From: Channa striata
Lineage: Eukaryota; Chordata; Actinopteri; Anabantiformes; Channidae
Assembly: GCA_033026295.1 (NCBI GenBank)
Contig: CM065180.1
Location: 21,667,523-21,731,522 of the forward strand
Direction of reading: 5' to 3'
DNA: 64,000 nt
Below the pieces are notes generated by a model. That model had not been told where the DNA came from. It ran no database searches and was given only the letters and a program-made list of their open reading frames with translations. Each line of letters opens with the position of its first letter. Position 1 is the stretch's first letter. Both the position numbers and the translations under genes were made by a program. Below are positions 38,601 to 50,400 of the stretch, piece after piece.

Positions 38601-38747
38601 GGGGGACGGAGGTGCAGGGACGCCTCCTGTGGAATAGATGTTAGCCTGGCATCCTCTGCTCCCCTCAATTACCAGTAGAGGGGTTGTTATCAGCCAATCA
38701 TTCGCCTCCTTTAGATGCCCGCCCATATCCTGATCTCCCAACAACGT

Positions 38748-38749
<2 letters not shown>

Positions 38750-38785
<36 letters not shown>
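38750..38785. repeat. (GT)18 microsatellite
   Basis: Uninterrupted GT dinucleotides. Confidence 0.97.
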
Positions 38786-38789
<4 letters not shown>

Positions 38790-40157
38790 TTTTGTACTGT
38801 AGCCTGACAGTTGGAAGGCGATAACAAAATACCGGTTCCTACAGATTATTCATGGCGTCTCTTCGTGAAAAGGCACAATTCAAGTTTCTCATGTTTGTAG
38901 AACAAGGCGCATCAGTTCAAAGCCATTATTAAGAACATTTTTTTGGGTTGCCAGGTTTGGAAATTTTTTCCAGCACTTAAATTTTTTACGTAGGTGGCAA
39001 AGCGTTTATCCAGCACCCAGAAGGTGAGCCAATGTGACATTATCATTTATATTATAATATCAGTATTTAAAACACAAATTAGTAAGGACGACCAACAATC
39101 ACCTACTGTCCTTCTCAAAGTAGAAGTTGGTGAACGTGAATGTACATGAACTAGAATATTACATATCTTTTACCAACACAACAAACTTTCCCCTTCCTTT
39201 ATTTATTAATTAAGCTTTTTTTGGTGCATATAAAAACAATATGACCATTTAGGTATTTTATTTTGTGATGTCATACTAAATTATTGACTCTATATTTAGA
39301 GTATCAATATAAGTATTATTGCTACTGCTAAAATGTGTATTTGTACTGCAGCTGGTAGGAGGTTTTGCCAAATGGCAACATAGCTGGTACTTTTAAGCAG
39401 AATTAGTAAAGTCACAAAAATTGCATTGTACATGCAAATAAAAATAAAGTGACCACTGATACCAACCGTTGCAGAGAACATTAGGAAAACGAGTTTTAGC
39501 GGCGGCATTTTGCGTCCCTGTCACATGCCATGTCACAAAAGTATCGCAATTAAAAGCTCGATGCAGGTTAGAAGGAACATGTCAAATGTAAAAATAAAAT
39601 AGGACACTGGGTCTAAAGTAATTTTGATACCAATGCATAGTATTCAGAAAATGCCAAAATATTAAACTTGAGTTTCATATTCTCTTTGAAACTCTGCCAA
39701 ATAAACTGAACCATTTAAGTTTGTTCAGGATTCATCAGTTTATGCCTCAGCACTTAAACAAGAAAGCATTTGGGAAACCTTTGAACTGAGCTGTCAGTTG
39801 CATGCAGCATATTAATTATGTAGGATTTCTTTAGAAACCGTTGGCTTGTGATTGAAACTCTCCTTGTATGATGTATTTTAGAACTAACGTAAAAAATCTG
39901 GCATATCAATTATTATTTATATGTTCAAACAAAGAACATTGGTGAGCAGTTTGCTGTGCAAATTCAAACGGTGATATGTGTATTTAATTGTTGTGCGATT
40001 GTTAGAGCTTCTTTTTTGTGTGCATTTTATACCGAGTGTTTGTTTATTGTGAATACTAAACGTGTATAAAGTACAAATTACATATTGTAAACAAAGTATT
40101 TCTATCTTTGCTGCTGTTGCTGCTGGACGTGTGTTTTCTTTTGTGGGATCAGTGACG

Positions 40158-40163
40158 TTTATT
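40158..40163 (-). terminator. mrtfa: Polyadenylation signal AATAAA abutting the mrtfa stop codon
   Basis: On the minus strand the stop TGA (40164-40166) is followed at once by AATAAA. If used, the 3' untranslated region would be only some tens of bases. Other AATAAA words lie further downstream, for example near 40047, so this may not be the main site. Confidence 0.45.
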
Positions 40164-40615
40164 TCATTCTAAAATGTAACTGTCCAGAATGTCTGCGGAA
40201 AAGATGCCGCGAGGGGTCTGGGGGCCTAGAGGGGCCAATGTGGGTGTTTCCTCATGTGCGTCTCCTCCCGCGGTCAGGTCCAGCCAATCACTGAGGTTCA
40301 GCCTCGGCTGTGCCTCAGCGACCATGTCGAAGGTTTCCATGGGGAACAGCGGGTGGTCGAGGATGTTGGGGGTGCAAAGCATCTGACTGTGGAAGTCGTC
40401 GATTAAAACCAGTAAGCCACCGGGCTCCTCCCCCAGTGGAGGCTTTTCCGTGGCACTTTCCAGGAAGTCATCCTTCCGTCTCGCTTCCGCGGAGTCAATC
40501 AGGCTCTCAGGCTCACGCTGCACGGTGTCGCCCCTCGTTGAGACGGGGGGAGACAACTTTGGGTAGAGACAGTGCGGAGTCGGAACTGCTTCCGGTTTAA
40601 ACGCAGTTGGCTTTT
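40164..40615 (-). CDS. mrtfa: mrtfa terminal coding exon with transactivation domain
   Basis: Acceptor TTGTTTTTACAG, phase 1 entry, 150 codons and a TGA stop. It keeps DDFLES, LIDDFHSQML, ILDHPLFPMETFDM, DWLDLTAGG and GIFSADILD, collinear with the acidic C-terminal activation domain of MRTF-A. The protein ends DSYILE, some residues shorter than mammalian MRTF-A. Confidence 0.95.
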
Positions 40616-43600
40616 CTGTAAAAACAAACACTTTTTTTAAACTGTGGTGAGGATTTGGTCCCAGTGTAATACGTGATTATGAGAACAACCATTGCATCTC
40701 ACCCTCTGGGTCAGTTATGTCATCTTTAGGCTCCGTGTCCTGAAGACACACACACACACAGAACAGCACAAAATTAAAAAAGTGTGTGTACGTAACTTCA
40801 CTTAACAGGAATACATGATATAAAACAAGAGATAAAACGTAGAGGCAAGCGCAGTAAAACATTCACTTTGAAAGAACACGGTTAATTTGGCAGGTCGGTG
40901 TGTTGGAAAAAATGTGTAAAATTAATTTACACGTCCAGTGCAACGTACTGTGTTAGCAGGCGATGAGACAGCCGCCATAGGACCAACGAAGACATGACCC
41001 GAGCGTTCCTTCTAAACAAGAGAAGAAAAACAGCAGAAAAGAAAAGAACATACATTTCAAAATGTGTTGTTGGATTTTTATTTGTTAATCCCAAATGTTC
41101 ATTAAATGGCTTTTAATGTGATTGAATGCTCCAAGTCACCTTGAAGGATTATCGGTGTCATCTGGAGATTACTTACAGTTTGAGAGGAAGGCGATAAGGT
41201 GTTTTTCCCCGAGGGAGCCCTGAACAAAGGCTTCAGACCGGGTGGTGCAGATAAACACTGAGCAGCTTCCTGCCGAGGGTCTGCAGACACCTGAACCCCA
41301 CCATTGTGCGCCTGTTAATGTTATGAGAGCGGAAAGATAAATCCGGGGTAACACGGAACAGCTCCGGCACCAGCAGTAGTTATAAAACCAAAAAAAACGG
41401 GGTCACCTCTAATCCCAAACACAGAAAACTCTCCACAACAAACTTTACTTTCACTCACATTTCTAAACTTTAAAGACGCTGTGTGCGCTCCGGACCTTAT
41501 CTTAAAGCTACAGGATTCCACGATTTGGGATATTTTAGTAGAAATATACCACCAACACAACAACAACACAACCACACAAACCACTTTTGTTACCATTAAT
41601 TATTGTTAATGTATCTTTTTCCCTGTTTACTTTTAGTTTACAGTTCTGCCTATTTATCTGTTTGGCTAATTCAACTGCTTATTATTAATAATCTTTCCGT
41701 AATTTATTTGCCGTCACCATGTATCCATAAGCTATAATTACTTTAGTCATCTCATTGAACCATTTGGCCTATGTATCACTTTCAGCTTTTGCAATATAAA
41801 GTTAAAATTTCCAACTGTTTCATCGTTGTACTTGTTTGTTCCGTTTAATTTATTCACTACTTTTTATCCATCACGGTTAAGTCACTGCAAGTTTGGACAC
41901 CGTTGACTTATTACTGGGTATTTATTGAACGTCACTCCGTAGAGCTCCACAATCACACACCCACATATAACTTACTGTCTCTGCAATCAAGAATTCCTTA
42001 AACTTGTTCTAAACTTTGGCCTACTGCCACTCCAGCATTTTAAATGTCACAGGAGGTGCATTCAGCCAGGATAGACTGCTGATAGCAGCAATATGTGCAA
42101 TCAGCACACAGTGTTCCACACAATCTTGACACTTTGAGGCATTTTTGTCCCCGAAGGCCAGTAGCTCCAGCACACCTGTTCTCCACGAGAGACACGGTAT
42201 ATCTCATTTAGCCAGGATGCACTGGGGTTTATGTTCCTCCTCCATAACGACATAAATCATGATAACGGGGGACGTTGTTTGAGTAATTAACTCAGTGTCA
42301 GGCACTCTTATCGAGGACTGCTGTCCACGGCTTTTGGAGTCGCTGCAGATGTTTTCACCCTCATGCTTCTACAGACGTTTTAGGTTTTCATCCCAATGTG
42401 TTTCTGACTACTCTGAATCGGTATGTCTTCATTTAATAAATGTAATGATAAGAGGAAAATGTTCTTATTTCATTGTACCTGCAGGGGGACATGGTTAGTG
42501 GCCTTCAGTGTGTCGATTCTTTGTCTCTCGGCAACGTGATTAGTCAGTGCAATCAGGAAGTGGTTACCGTTGCTGTCAGTGACCAGAGTTGGCTCGGAGT
42601 CACTGGACACCTGTACAACACCAGCAGCACATTTTTGTAAAAAACATAGATCTTTGCATATTCTTCTGCACACCAGAGGTTAATAATGGTGATATCAAGA
42701 CTCAAAGAACTGCATTGCTAGAAGTAATGCTGTTAAATCTGCTGAGTTCGAGCTCTCATGAGGAAATCTGAAATCTCAGGATAATGCTGTGAAACCTGCT
42801 GCTCACCTGCTGCAGCTGTGGGTGTTTTTGTATTAGCACCTGTTGCTGCTTGAGCTTTATCTGGATCTGGATTTTCTGTGGTTGGTTAATCAGCTGCCGT
42901 GCTTTAATTTGCTGCATTAATGATGATCCCTGTTGCTTCAGCTGCACATGCTGGACTTTTGATGGGCCGTTCTCCAGCGTCCCGTTGAAGTTCTGAATGC
43001 TGTGCTGTTGCTGTAGCAGGAGCCTCTCGGTGATTTGCCGCTGTGCCGGCTGCAAAGTGGTTTGCTGGAGACAAACGTGCTGCTCTTTCTTTGTACGTGT
43101 GCTCGTCGGCTCGGGCTCGAGTTTGATTTTCATCTCCCTCAAAACCTGAGGGAGTCCATGAGTCGTCTCAGACACGACGTCTTCTGCCTTAGCAGGCTCC
43201 TGTTTCACAGTGAGCTTAGTAACACCCATGGATGATTGTGGAGAGGATAATGGAGACCCTCTGTATGTAAGAGGCACATCAGGGGGCTCATTTTTTACTC
43301 TTACAAGAATCACCGGATCTGGAACTCGCCCCCCCTTCTTACCATTCTCCAGCTGAACTTTCAGCATTTCCACCAGCTTCTGCTTCTGTCTCAGCTTTCT
43401 GGTCAACTCCTCTATCTGCTTATCCTTGTCCTGCAGCATCTTGTCTTTGTCCACAGTCAGAGCTGGTGCTGTGGTTCCAGTCGCGTGGGCAGCTGATGAG
43501 ACCGGCCATTGTTTCTGCAGAGAGGCTGGCTTTAAGGAGAACTGGCAAGGTGTTGGGGTGGAGCACGGCGGCTCTTCTTTAGTGTCTGCTGGAAGCCTAG

Positions 43601-46600
43601 AAACTGAACAAGCCTGAAGGCTCAGATGGGTGAGAGGTGAACTGATCTACATAGAAAGTCAGAAATAAAAATAAAAAGACCTGCAGGGAACTAGGAAAGA
43701 AACTTAGAAATCAATCAATTTCAAACGTGTTATGCAAAATTCTAACACATTTAGAATATTTCAAGTCAGGCTGATGGAATTACAATACAGTAGGTTTGCA
43801 AGGATATCCTTATTAATCACTGTAGAACTTTTAGTGTCATTCACATTAATGTCATACCATTTCTCCTAAAGTATCGCTGGTAAAGCTTCTATCTGACTGT
43901 TGCACAAAGGGGATGAGAGAGGTGGGGGCCAATAGGTTGGTGCCACTGCGGTTCACAAGCTGCTGGGTGGTTCTAGGTGGCGCAGCGCTGCTGATGACAT
44001 CTGCTATGCAGAGATCAAAAAAGTTTGGTTTGACACAAGGCAGACAAGACAAAGGTCAAACACCGTGTTTCCTGTATTTTACTTTAAAGGGCGACTTCAC
44101 CAATTTTCATCTTTCCATGGCTTGAGTTTAGGTTGTAAATGCACAACTTTAAGCTGACCTGTGACTTGTCTACGCTAAAATATTTTTTTGGGTTCTACCT
44201 GAAAAGCTCTTTCCTTCATTAGGAGATCAGATGATGTCATCGGGAGGAGCTATGGAAAAGCAGGTTGACCGTGATTACAAACTCTATAGTGTAATAAGTC
44301 GAGCTAAACGTTCCTCCAAGTGATGCCATGTGGAGCTGTTTTTCAGCTAGAAGTAGAGATATTTGAACGGGATTTCTGTACATGTACTACAAAAACTAGA
44401 GCCACAAGAAGCAAGTTCAAAATCAGTGAAGGCCTCATTTAAGTGAAATATAGAATGTGGAAACAGCTTACGCAGAGGCGCTCTCTCTGCCTTAAAAGCA
44501 GTCAGATGAATAAATGCCATTTTCATAGAGGGAGCGTTGTGGAAATCAGCAATAATAACCTGACTGATGCGTCAAAGAAGATCTCTGAAACTGTTGTCGG
44601 GGTGTGGCGTTTGCTGAAGCAGCTTTGAAGGATTTGCCTGCTCCCCCGGCCCCTGGCCCTGTGGTACCCCCTGCTGCTGGAGAGGGGGTAATGTCACAGC
44701 CTCCATTCACTTCCTCCTTGTAGGCCCTCAGCCTCTCAACAAGGTCATTTTTGGTGCCGTAGGTCGGCAAGCTTCGCAGCTTCAACTCCGACTTCAGCTG
44801 TGCAACCTGACAGAAGACAAAGTAAACGAGAAATCGAAGTTGAAGGACAAGAGCGAGGAAAAGCAAAGAGATGTGGATAAAAATGAGTCGAAAATTGAAA
44901 AGGATCAAAGGAAAAAAGAGGAGAAAACCCAGAAGGACAGAGTAATCCATCAACGTCTCTCTCTTTGTCAGCTAGAAGTTGGCAGTGACAACATTTAGTT
45001 AACATACGTCAAGTTCCATCCACCATTTACTCCATCGACTGATCAACTTGTCGGCAGCAGAGAGTGTTGGTTCACACTGTACTGTCCATACAGTGTCCAC
45101 CTAACACAAACGCTGCTCACATAAGAGAGCGACGGGAAACCAACCTTCATTTCATCCAGCTGATCTTTCACAGGGCTGCTGGAGGAAATAGAGAGGAACG
45201 AGGGTAAAGACCATGGATCTCTACAGTGAGGGTAAACGCTGTCAGACTAATTCCCCACTCACGTGGATGGCGAAGGCAGGATCTGGTGGCAGTTTTTGTG
45301 CCGTTGCTGCTCGCTGAGGATCTGAAACTGCAGAAAGAGCTGCTGCTGCTGCTGCTGCTGCTGCTGGAGGATCTTGGCGAAAGATGAATCCAGAACAGGA
45401 GGAGGCTGTTTATCTCCTTTCTGCTCAGGAGGGATGTACTCATGGTATTTTAACTTCTTTATCTGGGCAACAACACGTAAACAAATCAATTATTTCACTA
45501 TAAATGATGCAGCTGTAAAAAAAATAAAATAAAATTTGTCATGTCATTTTTGTACGTCTTCTATGATTAACGACTAAGAAATCTACCTTTGGCTCATTGA
45601 CCATGAGCTTCTTATGTCTTTGGGCAGAGCTGAGGTTCGATTTAGGCTGGAACAAAGTAAAACAAAGGAACTATGTTTATAATTCATTTAACTATGTCAG
45701 TCATTTTTAAATAATTGCAGAAAAATTACTGTAAAGCTGTATTACATGTTCTTCATCAACTGTAAACACATTTCCATAACCCCAACATTCAAAAGTAAAT
45801 GTACTCAACAAGTTAAAGCTGTAAACAGAAAAGCCAAAAAAATCATAATTAGCATTTTGTGAATTTGTTGCCATGCAACAAATGTAAGTCCTCGTTAATT
45901 CTACTTGTAGTTGTGTTTGGCTGCACTAGCCTCTGAGGAAAAAAATGAAAAAGCTAATCACTAGCTCTTTCTATCTGGCATTTGGCGTCTATCACAGCTA
46001 TTCAGATAAAAACAGCTGGTTTCTGTTTCACTGTGGATCCAAAACAATGAGCTGAAAAACGCTAAAATGGTCTATGAAGTTAATTGCAGCTCCAATCGCT
46101 CTTGGTCTGCACTCGGTCCAAATCTTGACCGAGTGCTGACCTATATCAATAGACATCTGTTGAATCATTAGCAAATTAAGCGGAGTCACTTTGACACAGA
46201 ATGTTTCATCTAGGCTCAGTTCAAACATTATTTCTTTCCCAGTTTAACGTACAGCAAGAAAATTCTCAACATCTTTTAATTTTTGCCCGTGAATGATGAT
46301 GTTTACCTTCACCTTCGTCCTTTGATTAGGTTCTTTAGCTCCGTTGGTCAGTTTGAGTGACAAGAAGGATCCAGAGACAGGTTGGAGATGAGAAGTTGCA
46401 GGAGGAATCTGATTGAGGAGATTAAAACACACTCTGATTGAGCTTCGTTGCTCGCTGGCTCAGTCGCTCCCCGTCGACCTCTCTGTGAGTGATCCTACCT
46501 GTGCAGCAGGTGGGACGGCTCTGCCAGCCGGTGTCTCTGGTGGACGGGGGACAGGTCCCAGACTGACATCCCAGTCGTCATGTGACGGCTTCTCACCTGA

Positions 46601-47426
46601 GGCCTTTGTGAACTCTGTCTCTGAGAGATTGTGGGAAGAGGGAGAAAGAATTAATTGAAACTCTATGCTGCTGTAGAACAAACCACTAACAACCTGTGAG
46701 CATCTCTGAAATCAGCCAAACTCATCACCAGTGCCTCATCTACAGCCACGACTTCTGCATCACTAACCTGTCACACACACACTCACACTCACACACACAC
46801 ACTCACACACACACACTCTTCCTTCAGCATCTGCTCCAGAACTGTCAGCCAGCGCATTTATCCCTACAGTCACTGCGACAGCTGCTGCAGAACAACCTAA
46901 ATACTCGTCCTCTCTGCCTGCGCATCGTTTTTTCCATCATTTATTCTCTTTTGTCCGCGACGTGTCAAGCTTTATCCCAGTATGACTTTTTTTTTGCAGA
47001 ACATCTAAATAAACCCGGCCACTTGATTTACACCAGCTCTCTTGCGATAGACGGCATGTCTCCAAGGAATGATGTGCTACTTGATGGTCGTCAGGCAACA
47101 AATTGACATTACTGAATCTAAATTATATGTCGGGGAAACTATGTGAAAAAAGATTCCAAAGTCTTGCCAAATATCTACAATCATCTCATTACCTTGCAGA
47201 CTTATGAGTCTTAACAGGGAATAATAAAAGTATTATTAGTACCTGCTAGGACTAATATTATTCTTATACTAGGGGATGTGCGTTATTCAGGGGGCTGCAG
47301 CAGCCACATGTGTACGACACTCTCCTGGTCATTAATGTACCATCAGCAGGCAATGATGAAAAGACAACATGGGGCTGATTTAATACACTATGATCCAATA
47401 ACGCGCTGACTTCCCTGCTGCTGCAG

Positions 47427-47473
<47 letters not shown>

Positions 47474-50400
47474 TTGCAGACGTGTATCTTTGCATGTCAG
47501 CTCCCTGTAACTCTTGTGTTCCCCGTGCTCCTACTGTAAGGCGGTAACGCAATTGGGTTTATTGTGTGGCGGTGACAGAGATGGATAATCCGCTGACACT
47601 GGATCTTATTGAATCTCAGCAATCTTCCCTCCACACATCAATCAATCTGCTCAGCCCACTGTCTGTGATCTCGTCCTCGGACATCTGACAGTCCTGGTAC
47701 TGGACATACCTTAATAAAAATAAATGTTAGGAGCATTGCTCTTTGTTTCTTCTGATCGCTGACATAACGGAAAAACTCACACTGCCAAATTTACACAACA
47801 GTGAAGGTGTGCAATTGTCCTAATGAAAGATCATAGGTTTTATGAACATGAGGTTATTTAAAGCTGAAAAGGAAGATGTGCCTCTATTTCCTCTCTGTCA
47901 AGCAAAGATGAAAGAGCATATATGATTTATCATATCCTAGCGCAACCTTTCTAAACCCGCAGCAGTGGCCGTTTGAAGCAGGAAGACTTACTCAGATATG
48001 TGTGTGTTTCCGCGAGCGTGATTGTGCGCTCGTGTTTGGAGTGTGTGTATGTGGCGAGGCAGTGACGTGGGCGTCCGATTGTGTGTGTGTGTCGCAGAAG
48101 GAACGTCACTGTGTTCGTGAGACCAGGAGGAGATGACCAAGCGCCTCCCGACATCCTGTCAAGACGCTCACAGGAGCGCGTGGGAGTGTTGTGATATATT
48201 AAACTTTTCAATTCATATATCACTCCTCCTGACACGGAACATAAAGGACATTTTTAAAGCTACACTTTGTCATTTTGAGTATTTTAAGTTTCGATTGTTG
48301 ATCACTTTTCTAGCTATTAGAGCATTTCAACTATTTCTTGTAAATCGATTATGACTCATTCCTTTCGAGCTGTGCAGAAACTGTAACGGTCAGTAAAAGA
48401 GCTTAGTTAGGTTAATAACGATATCAGATTGTCTGTTTATACACCCGGGCCATATGGAAGGAAATTATTAGTCGTCATTTAGTCCTCATGTTTTCAGCTA
48501 CGTCCACCCCCACAGAGCGCTGAGTCAAAGACTGTGGTGTCTCGGAGACATACTCAAGATGCTTTTCCATGCGTGTGGGTCACCAGCCCTGCTCCATAAT
48601 AACATAACAATGAGAGAATATGTTTTTCTAATGTCTGCTGGCACTGCTGCAACGAAGATGCAGCTAATCTCAAGCTTGTGAATATTCATATATCAATCAA
48701 ATCAATATATCAATATATATAAACCAATATATATAAATATCATTGTTTGCGTTGTAGAAGTGAGAACATTTTTTATTAACAGGCTGTTAAAGTTAGATAT
48801 CCTACATATTTCTATGTATCTGTGGGGCTCTGATTCCTGTCGGACAGACACGCAGATATCTGAGATGGTGCAGGATGGGAACTTCTGACCATAAACATGT
48901 GAAAGACATCGATAGTTCAGCTCAAAAGGGAGTCAGACGCCACTGGGATGAACTGAGTAGCAGGTAGCTCTTTGTTCACTGAAGCCTCTCGTGTGTGTGT
49001 TTTCCTGGAGCCTCGGTCTGCGTCCATGTTCCCGCCTGCCGTGGCAGCTCTTACCTGCGACGTCGCCTGTAACGCTGGAGTAAACAGGTGGGCTGCTTTT
49101 GTGGATTCGCTCCATTGGCTCCCCGGCTGGTGGGAGACCTTCTCGTTCAAACTTAAACGGAGGCGAGCTGTCTCCTGCTGCAGCTGCTCGGCCTGCAGTG
49201 GCGGCTCTGCTGACGTCCCTGGAAGCAAACACAGGCCTAAATGTGTGTGTGCTTGATTCTTTATTAGTTAGACTGAAGAAGGCATCTGTTCGTCCGTGGA
49301 CGTCTTTGCGACAGAACTATGGCTGAACACACACACCAGTGTTCTTCACCTTTGTGTTGTATGCGTCACTTGCCAGGATCTGCCTCCTGATCAGGTCAGA
49401 TCGCTCCGCTCGGCTCCTGAACGTCCGTTGGGGAAAACCCAGTCTGCTAAATAGAGAGAAAGATACGATTGCTCATTTTTGGATGTATAACACATGTGCT
49501 CCCAATAATGTCTGTGCTTTAAAACGTCTCCACAGAGGAAGTAGCTTTTTATCCGTGTGATTTTTAAATAATGATGCATCTGTAATGACTGTTTGTCTTG
49601 TCTACTTCAACCTTTAATCCATCACTTTAACCCCATTTTATGGCTTTTATTTATCTAATTAACCATTAATGTGCTACTATTAACATTTGGACTTTTCCAA
49701 ACACATGGATGTTAATCCCGATTCCTGATTTACAGGACACCATTCAGCCCGGAGTATCAGGTTCTGTGCAGAAGGTCTTGTCTCCACTCTCATTTCAGTA
49801 TTAGATGATTATTCAAAAGTCACTGTGATGCTGTGACATGCTATAGAAGGAGAATCTGTTTCCCCAAAACCATCCAGTTTTGAATCCAGTGATAGATTCG
49901 AGGATGCCATCCTCACCCGTCCTCGCTCCGAGCTCCATCTCTGTTTGTGGAAGGCAGCTGAACTTTTCAGAGAGAGAGGGAGACAGAGAGAGAGCAGACC
50001 AAATGTGGTTAGGAAGAGGAGGGTATTATCTCGACAGTGTGAGCGTTTATGCTACTGAGGGGAAATGGAGAGCAAAGAGGTTTTGAATGGATCTTTGCCT
50101 TCTTCAGTTCACTTTCAATAGGGGACTGATAGCGGGATTGTTGCTCACTTATTGCCAAAGGTTTTCCTTTCATATCGTGAGAGTCATGCCAATGGCAGAA
50201 TAAAAATATATAATAGCAAAAAGTATGTAAAAGGCCAAACATTCCAAGCTTAACCTTGGAATGTTTGGCCTTTTGCAGCTCAGTTCAATGAGCCTCTCTA
50301 CAGCAGTGGAATTTATGGAAAGCGTTACTTCCTGTAGGCCTGCGATTATGCAAAAACCCAGGGATTACCGCTGCTGAAAACCTAAGAGCCTAAAGGGCTG

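Larger units (their letters stand above)
36923..40157. other. Intergenic DNA between the repeat cluster and the mrtfa 3' end
   Basis: Contains three long TG microsatellites and a G17 run. The AT-rich part 38.9-40.1 kb may hold part of the mrtfa 3' untranslated region if the first polyadenylation signal is not used. Confidence 0.5.
46621..49054. other. mrtfa intron after the RPEL3 exon
   Basis: Apart from two microsatellites no exon or repeat was recognised. Confidence 0.6.

Noticed and set aside
49391..49579. Alternative frame over the RPEL2 exon (ending GRSGAERSDL then stop)
   Set aside because: It first suggested a stop in the RPEL2 exon, but the shifted frame FRSRAERSDLIRRQIL aligns without any break.
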